64,000 nucleotides of DNA, from the NCBI GenBank assembly GCA_036245525.1, contig BTPG01000001.1, positions 181,085,076 to 181,149,075 on the forward strand, in the 5' to 3' direction. The translations under genes were made by a program, and so were the position numbers. Shown piece by piece: positions 55,740-64,000 of the stretch (positions are counted from its first letter, which is position 1; the number at the start of each line of letters is the position of its first letter). The notes beneath the pieces were generated by a model that was given only the letters and a program-made list of their open reading frames with translations, was not told the DNA's origin and searched no databases. The stretch is from Semisulcospira habei. Taxonomy: Eukaryota > Mollusca > Gastropoda > Semisulcospiridae.

Positions 55740-56275
55740 TAATGTTACACAGTATACAAAATGATCCAGGTGTACATCAGATAAAAACAGCTATACACGC
55801 TGATAACAACCGATAATAACGCTCTTGTAATAAATCTTTATGTTGACAATGGTTTTCTTATATTATTATTGTCTTTCGTTCCCAACCGCTGTTCCGTTTG
55901 CAAAGTTTTAAATGTTATACAGTATACAAAATGATCCAGGCGGACCAACCCCATAGTAGCACTCTTGTAATAAATCTTTATGTTGACAATGGTTTTCTTA
56001 CCCCTTATTATTGTCTTTCGTCCCCAACCGCTGTTCCATTAGCAAGGTTTTAAATGTTATACAATATACAAAATGGTCCAGGCGGCCCATAATAACACTC
56101 TTGTAACAAATCTTTACGTTGTCAATGGTTTTCTTATCTTATTATTGTCTTTCGTCCCCAGCCGGCTGTTTCGTTTTGCAGATTCAAAGGTTATACAGTA
56201 TACAAAATGATCCAGGCGTCCATCAAATAAAAACAAGCTATATATACTGAAACTAACACTCTTGTAATAAAAATG
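55740..56275 (+). repeat. Direct-repeat array, unit 134-170 bp, about four units
   Basis: ATACAAAATGATCCAGG-like starts at about 55755, 55925, 56067 and 56201, each followed by CACTCTTGTAATAAATCTTT or a variant and a TTGTCTTTCGT block. A further diverged unit lies at about 54890-55000. Non-coding. The intervening 54816-55214 and 55512-55739 show no gene. Confidence 0.8.
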
Positions 56276-56595
56276 TATGGAAACGAAAATGACGCAAGTG
56301 TCCGAGAATCTCAGTTCATTTCTTTTGTAACTTTTCTAACTTTTTCAGTCTGTTGCGTCCAGTTTGTCCAGTGCCTATGTCTAAGTACCCCTTCTGCGAT
56401 TGCCTGCTGTATCTCGGCCTTTCCAGTAAGTTTGTTCACAACGAGGTGTGTCTTGAAACGAGTTTGAACAGCTTTCTCTTCAGCTTTCCCCCATGGTTTC
56501 CTTGTAAATCTAGCTTTCTTTCGAACGGGAGCTGACGCAGTACTGTCATCATCAAAACTATCTAGTCACTCAGGCTCTGGACATCTTTTCTCTGT
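56276..56595. other. No gene assigned; left edge of assembly gap
   Basis: Short frames only; sequence ends at the run of N. Confidence 0.4.
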
Positions 56596-57095
56596 NNNNN
56601 NNNNNNNNNNNNNNNNNNNNNNNNNNNNNNNNNNNNNNNNNNNNNNNNNNNNNNNNNNNNNNNNNNNNNNNNNNNNNNNNNNNNNNNNNNNNNNNNNNNN
56701 NNNNNNNNNNNNNNNNNNNNNNNNNNNNNNNNNNNNNNNNNNNNNNNNNNNNNNNNNNNNNNNNNNNNNNNNNNNNNNNNNNNNNNNNNNNNNNNNNNNN
56801 NNNNNNNNNNNNNNNNNNNNNNNNNNNNNNNNNNNNNNNNNNNNNNNNNNNNNNNNNNNNNNNNNNNNNNNNNNNNNNNNNNNNNNNNNNNNNNNNNNNN
56901 NNNNNNNNNNNNNNNNNNNNNNNNNNNNNNNNNNNNNNNNNNNNNNNNNNNNNNNNNNNNNNNNNNNNNNNNNNNNNNNNNNNNNNNNNNNNNNNNNNNN
57001 NNNNNNNNNNNNNNNNNNNNNNNNNNNNNNNNNNNNNNNNNNNNNNNNNNNNNNNNNNNNNNNNNNNNNNNNNNNNNNNNNNNNNNNNNNNNNNN
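56596..57095. other. Assembly gap of exactly 500 N
   Basis: A round length suggests a scaffolding placeholder, so true distance and even adjacency are unknown. The missing part should include the rest of the second Maverick if the join is right. Confidence 0.98.
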
Positions 57096-57096
57096 A

Positions 57097-57375
57097 ACCC
57101 CGGCACCGCCAGGTCCTCCAGGTCCACCAGCCCCAACTGACCCAAAAGATTTACAGTCATGGGTAAAGAAACAGTTGTCTCATATTTCAGATCTACTTAA
57201 GAAATTGGCTGTGAAAGCAATGGACGCTTTGCCTGGTATTATAGGCACAGTTGTCAGTTGGATGATTACTACAGCAGCAAAGGTAGTTGGGTTTATGGCA
57301 GAACATGTGTGGGTATTTTTGGTTACAGTAGGAGGGTTGATGGTGGGTTATTTAATGAAACAGATAAAGAAGTAA
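57097..57375 (+). CDS. Maverick copy 2: coiled-coil membrane protein, C-terminal 92 residues
   Basis: Counterpart of 30090-31079, entering from the gap. Keeps the Pro-rich linker, ALPGIIGTVVSWMI and the last hydrophobic segment, and overlaps the convergent gene by 24 bp as in copy 1. Partial only because of the gap. Confidence 0.75.
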   Translation, partial: TPAPPGPPGPPAPTDPKDLQSWVKKQLSHISDLLKKLAVKAMDALPGIIGTVVSWMITTAAKVVGFMAEHVWVFLVTVGGLMVGYLMKQIKK

Positions 57376-58590
57376 AACCCCTAACCCCGTTAGACCTATT
57401 ACCAATGCAGTTCTCTCTGACTCATGTGTGTCCGGGGTTGACTGTACTGGTTGTATGGGTGCCGGTGTTGGGGCCGGGGGTGTTACCGTCTGTAATGGTT
57501 TTAATGACTGTACATGCGTGGTTGTGGCACCCAAGTTTACAGATTGATTGAGTCCTAATTTTTGATCACGACCTGCAACAATGATTTCATTATTATAATT
57601 TGTGATTGTCCCCATTTGGAGTTGAAGGTCAGATGGTAACATGTATAACCCGATGCCAACTACAAAGTCAACTTTTGATCTCGCATATCTGAGAACATCT
57701 TGGTAACGCTGTATGCTTGATGGGAGATCAACCACTGAATTAATTGAATCTTCAAGATTTGCAAGAAACTGTTTTTGTGCTTCAAATTTACCACTTCCAT
57801 TTAAAATATTCGATTTTGTTAGTGATTGTGCTCCTAGTAAACACCAGACATATGTTCTGATTGACTCATTGACGTGCTCGACTCCTGCTTGAGTAAACCT
57901 GTCACTCATGTCTAAAATAAATGTGGTCCACGCATTAGACTGTTTCTGCTCAATGGAACCTATCCAGACTTGTGATTTTGACGAGAATGAAGTGTAACCA
58001 GGGTAGTAATCTTGTGGGTATTGTCTGTGACTCAAAGCATAATACAATGTGCCCATACCATTGTGATCATCAAGTTTTTGTGTGAAGTCATACCCGGGAC
58101 CGGGGTTGATGTTAAATTCATTACATATGCGTTCAAATGCTTTCATATCCATGGGGTTGTTATACCTGTTGAAACTGGATTCAGTGGGCAGTGGTGTATG
58201 TAGTTCTGACAGTATACGTCTAAGCTGGTAATAAACATAGAAACGATACACAGATCTAATCAGTTTGTTTGAGTGATTCAAATGGTCTGTAAATGAAACA
58301 CCACAGCCTGTAGTTGAACATAGTATGGCAAAGTTGAGTTGGTTTTGAAACATCTGTAGTGGACTTGAGGACCACTTTCTTGCAGTAGAGTCGTCTGTTA
58401 TTGGAGGGTTTAGGTAATGATCAAAGGGGTTGGGTACTTTCACTTGAAATAAATCTTGTTCTGATACAGCAATATCAAGTTGATTTAGTTGAATTATTTT
58501 CTGTTCATAAGTAGGTGCAACGTTGTATTTGGCATCCACATTAAATTGAAATGCGTTTATTGTGGTGATGGTTGGTGATTTAAATTCCAT
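57352..58590 (-). CDS. Maverick copy 2: membrane-anchored protein, intact, 412 residues
   Basis: Open version of the gene that is frameshifted in copy 1. Starts MEFKSPTITT. A large globular part (about 1-350), with LSHRQYPQDYYPGYTSF near 205-225, is followed by a Pro-rich linker (about 370-390) and ends with a single hydrophobic helix (ALVIGLTGLGVLLLYL). Tail-anchored topology suggests a virion membrane or surface protein; no characterised family recognised. Its start is 25 bp from the divergent gene at 58616. Confidence 0.8.
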   Translation of the reverse strand: MEFKSPTITTINAFQFNVDAKYNVAPTYEQKIIQLNQLDIAVSEQDLFQVKVPNPFDHYLNPPITDDSTARKWSSSPLQMFQNQLNFAILCSTTGCGVSFTDHLNHSNKLIRSVYRFYVYYQLRRILSELHTPLPTESSFNRYNNPMDMKAFERICNEFNINPGPGYDFTQKLDDHNGMGTLYYALSHRQYPQDYYPGYTSFSSKSQVWIGSIEQKQSNAWTTFILDMSDRFTQAGVEHVNESIRTYVWCLLGAQSLTKSNILNGSGKFEAQKQFLANLEDSINSVVDLPSSIQRYQDVLRYARSKVDFVVGIGLYMLPSDLQLQMGTITNYNNEIIVAGRDQKLGLNQSVNLGATTTHVQSLKPLQTVTPPAPTPAPIQPVQSTPDTHESERTALVIGLTGLGVLLLYLFH

Positions 58591-58615
58591 CCTTCTTTTT
58601 TATGAGATAATAAAA

Positions 58616-59323
58616 ATGTTTATTACCTTAACAAATCTTGACACAAGCAAACCAGTGTGGTTAACTAATGGGATTGATAATCGTGATGGTAGCAAGGCTG
58701 TAGCTATCCATGAAATGTTTTACACCGTAAAGTGGTTTAATATAGAAGATGATATATATAATAAAGTAAATTTAGATGGTAAGACTGAAGCTTTACCGCC
58801 TGGGTATTATGACTTTTGTACTATAGCTGAATGGTTTCAAAGTAAATTTAAAATTAAAGCAACTTTAAATCCAGCTAACCTACTTGTTACATTAGAATTT
58901 CTGACAGAAAATTGGTTAAAGATCTCAGATAGATTTGCATATTTACTTGGATTTTATATTGATGAAAATTGGTGGAGATCAGATGATTTAGATGAATTCA
59001 AGTTTGGTATTATAACAATGAGGACAAAAAAACATAAAATAACTGGAAAATGCCCTGTCAATTTGTCAGTACACACAGTATTTAATGTGTATTTGAAAGA
59101 ACTAAACACAACTGAGAATGTACACAATGGTAAGCCATCAACTTTGTTGAGATGTGTGCCAGCTGGAACTGCACCCTATTGCGAAAGTGTGGTTGTTAGA
59201 TTTCCTGCGCAGTTTAAGAAATTAGGTTCTAGTTTCTTTGAGTCACTGTGTATATCTGTAACTAATCAGGATAACAAACCAGTTGTTATGCATGATTTTA
59301 GTGTTGTGTTGGAAATTAAATAA
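58616..59323 (+). CDS. Maverick copy 2: candidate minor capsid protein, intact, 235 residues
   Basis: ATG at 58616 in GATAATAAAAATG context; a longer frame from 58562 would run into the divergent gene, so the inner ATG is preferred. One codon shorter than copy 1. Beta-rich pattern, with LNTTENVHNGKPSTLL (about 160-176) and a C-terminal ISVTNQD...VVLEI strand region. Jelly-roll minor capsid or penton is a guess from position and beta content. Confidence 0.7.
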   Translation: MFITLTNLDTSKPVWLTNGIDNRDGSKAVAIHEMFYTVKWFNIEDDIYNKVNLDGKTEALPPGYYDFCTIAEWFQSKFKIKATLNPANLLVTLEFLTENWLKISDRFAYLLGFYIDENWWRSDDLDEFKFGIITMRTKKHKITGKCPVNLSVHTVFNVYLKELNTTENVHNGKPSTLLRCVPAGTAPYCESVVVRFPAQFKKLGSSFFESLCISVTNQDNKPVVMHDFSVVLEIK

Positions 59324-59344
59324 TTTTATTTTTGTTTATAAAAA

Positions 59345-60215
59345 ATGAGTGCTGGTCCAAAGCCAAGAATCATACCAGTTGCATGTCCAGTAACAGAGTT
59401 GAAAGATTTGGCAGACGTACAGGATTTTGAGAAGGAAGGGGAAATTGGAGAAATATATGGTTTTGAAACTTGATTCAACTGGTATGTACAAGCGAAAAGT
59501 AATTGTTGACATGAAAGATGGTGAAAGACAGATTCCTAAACTTGGTCAGCTGCGTGATGTCACTGTACCTACTCCAGTAAATAATGTGCCCTACAACTTA
59601 ATACATGTGGGTAATAAGTGGGTTGTTTCACCTGTGCCGGCACCAGCACCCGTAATTGACTGGGACATGAAGATTGAATTTATTAGTCCTTATGTATACA
59701 CTGATGACGAAGGCGCCTTAGTGTTTAGGAAGGTTGTTAATTCTGGGCCGCTGATTGTAAGCCTTGTTCCAAGCTTTGCCCCAGACAATAGCAGAGATAA
59801 ACTGAAAGTTGAAAATTATGAGAAACGACGGTATCTTCTTACAACTAGAAAGGGAAGATCAGATACTTCTGTTGTGTTTATGCCAGCAAGCTTAGTCGTG
59901 GCTAGAGAAGCGACAATAGTATTTGAAATTATCTTGAGATCTATAGCTTCTGTGAAAGAGGCAAATATTGCACAGGGAATAAAACTTACATGGGATGAAA
60001 CAGTATCAGAATCAACAAAGGTCTTTATTGCTATTACAAAAAGTGCTGATGTTATTAATGTTTCGAGCAGTATTGCCGCTGTCAAAGTGGTGGTTGACAA
60101 AACAACTTTTGTTCGTCTAAGTTACATAAACCTTGAACACATTGATCTTGTTTCATTTTATTATGCCAGCAAATTGTATACTTTTGACAAGTTGCAAAAT
60201 GTAATTGCTGATTAA
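59345..60215 (+). pseudogene. Maverick copy 2: 291-residue protein gene with a 1-base insertion
   Basis: Starts at ATG 59345 (MSAGPKPRI as in copy 1). One extra A at about 59466-59468 shifts the frame after about 40 codons. The remainder is open in the other frame to 60215. Copy 1 (27255-28130) is intact here, so the lesion is specific to this copy. Confidence 0.85.
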
Positions 60216-60242
60216 ATAAAAAATATTTGTCAATAAAAAAAT

Positions 60243-60917
60243 ATGGTAAACTTCTATCCACAACTACCGACGACACTTGCGCCTGAGACTGTGTTGTCGT
60301 TTGCGCTTGATCCACATATGCCAATTGCATCAGATAAAACATTACAGGCAGACGCATTCAGATTAAATAATATTACAGAAGCAATTAAATATTTGGAAAG
60401 TGAAGAGGCGAGGTACTCCAGATGCAAAAGGAGGTATAAGACCGTTTTCAATTCTGTACAAAATACTTCAATGGCTATTGGTGCAGTTTCAGCTGGTTCT
60501 TCTGTGGGGGGTATTGTTCTGTTTGCCACAGGAATTGGAAGTTTAATAGGAATTGCAGTTGAGGGTGTTAGCGTTGCTACATGCCTGACTTGTTTTGGTT
60601 TGGAAGCCTTAAACAAGAGGTTTCACATAAAATTACAGAAACATGAAGCGTTGAGTACTTTGGCGGGTGCGAAGCTGAGCAGTATGAAACTTATTATCAG
60701 TAAGGCATTGAATGATAATAATATTAGTGATGATGAATTTAAGCGGGTCCAGGATGATTTAAATAATTACAAAAAACAGAAGTCTGAAATACAAAATAAA
60801 ATGTGTAGTCAATCTCCCGTGAATGTTGAAGAACTGAAGGCTATTTTTTTAGCAGAGGGAAAAAGGATAGGGGTACAGGAAACCACAGAAAAGCTACACA
60901 ATCTTTTAAAGAAATAA
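60243..60917 (+). CDS. Maverick copy 2: hydrophobic/helical protein, intact, 224 residues
   Basis: Starts MVNFYPQLPT in an AATAAAAAAATATG context. Gly/Ala-rich hydrophobic region at about residues 78-125 (IGAVSAGSSVGGIVLFATGI, then IGIAVEGVSVATCLTC), followed by a charged helical region (about 130-190). The C-terminal 35 residues, separated by an insertion in copy 1, end KLHNLLKK. Function unknown. Confidence 0.8.
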   Translation: MVNFYPQLPTTLAPETVLSFALDPHMPIASDKTLQADAFRLNNITEAIKYLESEEARYSRCKRRYKTVFNSVQNTSMAIGAVSAGSSVGGIVLFATGIGSLIGIAVEGVSVATCLTCFGLEALNKRFHIKLQKHEALSTLAGAKLSSMKLIISKALNDNNISDDEFKRVQDDLNNYKKQKSEIQNKMCSQSPVNVEELKAIFLAEGKRIGVQETTEKLHNLLKK

Positions 60918-60943
60918 AAATCAGATTTGGTAATCGTTTAATA

Positions 60944-61036
60944 ATGTCATACACTTCACAGAGAGATTTCATGCCATTTACACAGTTTAGGCCTGATTAT
61001 TTAACCCCATCTGCACCACCACCAGAGTATTATTGA
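60944..61036 (+). CDS. Maverick copy 2: PPxY microprotein, 30 residues
   Basis: Intact partner of 26024-26107. Starts MSYTSQR, shares YLTPSAPPP and ends PPPEYY (PPEY motif). Same 26-bp spacing from the upstream stop. Near-identical ends with a divergent middle suggest selection on the motif. Confidence 0.6.
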   Translation: MSYTSQRDFMPFTQFRPDYLTPSAPPPEYY

Positions 61037-61248
61037 GAAAAAAAAGTTTTTTTATTGTCCTTGTATCTTGACAAATCTGACCGAGTAAGTTGTGACTTAA
61101 GTCAAGTTGTTGTAAGAACTTATAAGAACTTAAAGGTTACCTCTGCAGGTTCCTAAAAGTTAGTTGTAACTTATTAGTAACATATAAAGTTCCACTGAAA
61201 TCACTTAGACAGGTAAATGATTAGGTGTTCACAGAGACAATAGTTATA

Positions 61249-61454
61249 GAGAAAGACAATAGGAGATCCGTAAGATAATCAGATCAATGAGGCCGCATCG
61301 GTCATGCTCGTCAGTTTTTAAAAATCAAAGGGTTGATTGGGTTATAACGGGGGCGTAATGGGGTCAAAAATTTTATTATTAAAAATGACGTAATTTAATG
61401 ACTGATGCAGCTTTATTGAATTCATTGCCTTACGGATCTCCTATTGTCTTTCTC
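61249..61454. mobile_element. MITE with 26-bp perfect terminal inverted repeats, TA flanks
   Basis: GAGAAAGACAATAGGAGATC plus six more bases at 61249-61274 are exactly inverted at 61429-61454. Both ends are flanked by TA (61247-61248, 61455-61456), which would fit a Tc1/mariner-type target duplication. 206 bp, non-coding. Confidence 0.8.
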
Positions 61455-61587
61455 TACTTGTGGTAAATCATTACGAATTCAGTCTCTCCTATTTCAAGTA
61501 ATGCAACAACTGGCTTATGGCCTGTGTATGCCGCAATGAACACAGTGCAGGGGCATGTAACAAACTAGATTGCAGCTTCTGATATTC

Positions 61588-62063
61588 AGGCATGGGAATT
61601 GCCCAAGCAAAAATCACCTGAAACTAGGCCTTCAACCTCAGGCCTCCATGAAGCTAGACCTTGCTTTCCTTTCCAGGGGCCGAAAAATCAAACAAAGGGG
61701 GTTGGGGGGGGGAGGGGGGTTGGCGCTAGACACCTTCTTTTCTACGGCCGAAAAATCGAAAAATCAAACAACAGGGGGGATGGGGGGGGGGGGAGGGGGG
61801 GCACGACGCCTTCATTTCAGGGTCCGTGACAAAATCGGCAAATACAATGCACGTCTGCCCACCTAGATTTACTGCGTGGCGCACTCAGCCACCAGTGCCG
61901 GTCGCGGACACAGTCTGCCACGTCGTATCCTGCCTGCAATGTTAAACCGCTGCTCTGCTCGTTTTGCTAACCACAATGTTTTTTTTTCGCGGAAACGCCT
62001 TTTTATTTTCGTGGACGATCTCTTCTTTTTCGTGGAATCTTGCGGACAATTCCCATGCCTGGA
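61588..62063. repeat. Repeat with CAGGCATGGGAATTG inverted ends
   Basis: CAGGCATGGGAATTG at about 61589 and its complement CAATTCCCATGCCTG at about 62047-62061. G runs lie inside (61698-61720, 61776-61800). Possibly a non-autonomous DNA transposon; target duplication not clear. Confidence 0.5.
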
Positions 62064-63416
62064 TACTTTAGGAACAGCACTACTCCTCAAAGCTGACAGA
62101 TCTCTAAACCATTTGTCCGTCTTCAACATAGTATATTTAGCATTAACAGTTTGTGTAAACTGCACAGATGTACAAGCATAATGTGTATCATGCTGAAACA
62201 CAAGAAAGCCATAAATGTAAACTCGTGTGAGCCAAGTGTTCGTGTATATTTACCCATGGTGTACCCTTCCAACTGTTAGGAATGTTGAACAATGATAGAA
62301 ATGGAATTTTTTTCATGTGGTAAGAAAGCCAAACGTCATCTGCTGCTACAGTAAACACACACAGATACTCTTACAAAACAGCCCACACAAATTGGTTTTC
62401 ACCAGTGAGTCACACTTTCAAAAGTACAACTACATCTAAGTTAGGAACCTATGATTGTGAGTATGGACCCTGACAAATATTGCCAATTACTCTGCCCACC
62501 TTCTGCTTACATCTACCATACATTCTGTCTGAATACCAGTTGTCTGCGTGAAGCGTATACAGTGAAAAACAAACAGGCACTGGGGTGCTTCAATAGTGCA
62601 TCATTGTGTCTACATGAGGTAACGTTGATTCACAATACCTAATCCACCTGGGTTTGCTTGGTGATCCTAGCAATTTAGAATGTTGATAAAATGGTTTACT
62701 GTCACCAAGCAGTTGTGTGTTTATTAACAAACTGGACACATTAAGTGTGCAGGCTGAGTACAACAAGTAATACTCACTAAGCATGCAAAACTAAAGCATC
62801 GGGGGGTAGGTCATAGAACACACAGGGTTTCTGGAAAGTTTGCATGTCTGCACTGCATAAAGGTTTTATCGTGTGAAAAACGTCATACATCGTTATTTCA
62901 GGTGACATGTTAGAGCTGTGTATGATGGGGGGGGGGGGGGGGGGGAAGAGGGGGGGAGAGAGGGGGGGGGGGGGCGGAAACGGCACATTGCTGAAACTTG
63001 TTTTTGCGGTTTTCTCAAAAATGTAAATTCGGGGGGGTGGTACATACTGAGGAAACAAATATCTGAAAATGTTCTTGTCAGATGCTAGTGAAATTTTACA
63101 TGCAACTTCACAAATGGGTTTATTATAAAATGTCAATGCTGATTGTTTAATTTCAGTTTAGTTTGGGAGCTATGAATAGCTTCCTTTGGCAAACATATTC
63201 CAAAAATGACCAAAACCAGAACATTCATATTAAAAAAAAAAATTCTTCAAAACCAGTAAGAATTTCAAAATCGTCACCGACATTCCATAATGATGATATC
63301 AGTTGATATTTTGACCAAATTTCGCTTTTAAGAAGCATCAACGGTAGCCAAACTTTGTTTCCTTAGCAACCAGGTGTAAAGGTCACTTAGTGTTTGTTGC
63401 CATGGCAACAGTGAGC
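62064..63416. other. No gene seen
   Basis: Contains G homopolymers at about 62928-62974. No recognisable coding region. Confidence 0.4.
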
Positions 63417-64000
63417 TTACTTACTTACTTACGCCTGTCACCCCTACCTGGGTATAGGCCGTCGACGAGAGACCTCCAGCAACTCCTGTCCTGCGCTTCT
63501 CCTTCGATTCTACTCCAGGTGGTTCCCAGTCTCTTGATGTCTGCTTGGAGGTCTCGACGCCAGGAGTTTCTCGGCCTACCTCTTTTTCTCTTTCCCTGGG
63601 GTTTCCATGACAATGCCTGCCTAGTGATACTGGAAGCTGGCTTTCTCAGACTGTGACCGATCCATCCCCATCTTCTTCGCCCAAGTTCATTCTCTGCTGT
63701 TATCTGCTCTGTTCTCTCCCAGAGTCTGACGTTGCTGATCTTCTCTGGCCAGTGGATTTTCAAAATTCTTCTAAGGCAACTGTTTATGAAGGTCTGTACT
63801 CTGTTGACTGTGGTTTTTGTTAATCTCCAAGTCTCTGCTCCATATAGGAGAACTGCTTTTACGTTGGAGTTGAAAATCCGGACTTTGGTGTGTTGTGACA
63901 GCTCTCTGGAACTCCACACTTTTTTCAACTGGAGAAAGGCTGCTCTGGCTTTACCGATTCGTGCTCTGACATCTGCATCAGTGCCGCCTTTTTTGTCTAT
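63417..64000 (-). mobile_element. RTE LINE 3' part, running off the window
   Basis: Minus-strand copy of the same (GTAA)n-tailed family; the tail lies at 63417-63431. Open frame from 63928 down to 63425 encodes the C-terminal region ([32 protein letters not shown]), so this copy is well preserved. The 5' part lies beyond 64000. Confidence 0.92.

Larger units (their letters stand above)
57096..61200. mobile_element. Second Maverick copy, partial, inverted relative to the first
   Basis: Contains the same gene block as 25900-30400 in reverse order and orientation, with the same spacings, starting abruptly at the gap. Similarity to copy 1 continues past the last gene through TTGTCCTTGTATCTTGACAA (about 61050) and fades by about 61200. 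No terminal repeat was found on the right side. Substitutions are scattered over the whole block, so this is a distinct old insertion or an old duplicate, not an assembly echo. Confidence 0.9.

Noticed and set aside
61570..61866. A glycine-rich protein near 61570-61866
   Set aside because: Glycine runs come from G homopolymers inside a repeat.

Overview
This is eukaryotic, transposon-dense DNA. The base composition, long (TG)n/(CA)n tracts, RTE- and CR1-type LINEs, tRNA-derived SINEs and a Maverick/Polinton all suit an invertebrate animal, most likely a mollusc, but the species call is inference. I found no exon or gene that I would assign to the host. Almost everything recognisable is mobile, and one 500-base run of N (56596-57095) is an assembly gap of conventional size, so the two sides may not be truly adjacent.

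The centrepiece is a complete Maverick/Polinton at 22656-42937 (20,282 bp). It begins AGAGAG and ends CTCTCT, has 157-bp terminal inverted repeats (3 mismatches) and is flanked by the 6-bp target duplication GAACTG. It carries a protein-primed family B DNA polymerase, a retroviral-type integrase, an A32/FtsK-type packaging ATPase and a double-jelly-roll-type major capsid gene, plus about ten smaller conserved genes. The polymerase and ATPase frames are open. Integrase, capsid and several small genes are broken by single stops, frameshifts or insertions. A second, partial copy of the same family lies at 57096 to about 61200, in inverted orientation and adjoining the gap. Comparing the two copies shows which lesions are real and reveals a conserved PPxY microprotein of 27-30 residues. 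Many gene starts in both copies sit directly in an ATAAAAATG-like context.

The layout is nested. A CR1-like LINE (44526 to 43343 continuing at 22204 to 22034, minus strand) was hit by a 5'-truncated RTE LINE (13-bp duplication). That RTE copy was hit by a SINE (15-bp duplication) and by the Maverick (6-bp duplication). The Maverick was in turn hit by another RTE LINE inside the capsid gene (31588-34520), by an internally deleted non-autonomous LINE (26253-26633) and by a SINE tail (25815-25881). Two further RTE pieces at 44527-45951 and 50317-53162 share one target duplication split between them, which points to an inversion of the DNA between them.

Other regions: 1-4260 holds a short RTE tail and a (TG)n-bearing repeat. 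4262-7445 is a decayed RTE LINE. 8189-15140 is a patchwork of palindromes, inverted repeats, a LINE with a 13-bp duplication (9648-11979), a tRNA-SINE and a 300-bp direct repeat. 15141-22033 is mostly simple sequence. 45952-50316 has two more copies of the (TG)n-bearing repeat and a CR1-like LINE. 53163-56595 holds foldback elements and a 134-170 bp direct-repeat array. 61249-64000 holds MITE-like repeats and the 3' end of one more RTE LINE.
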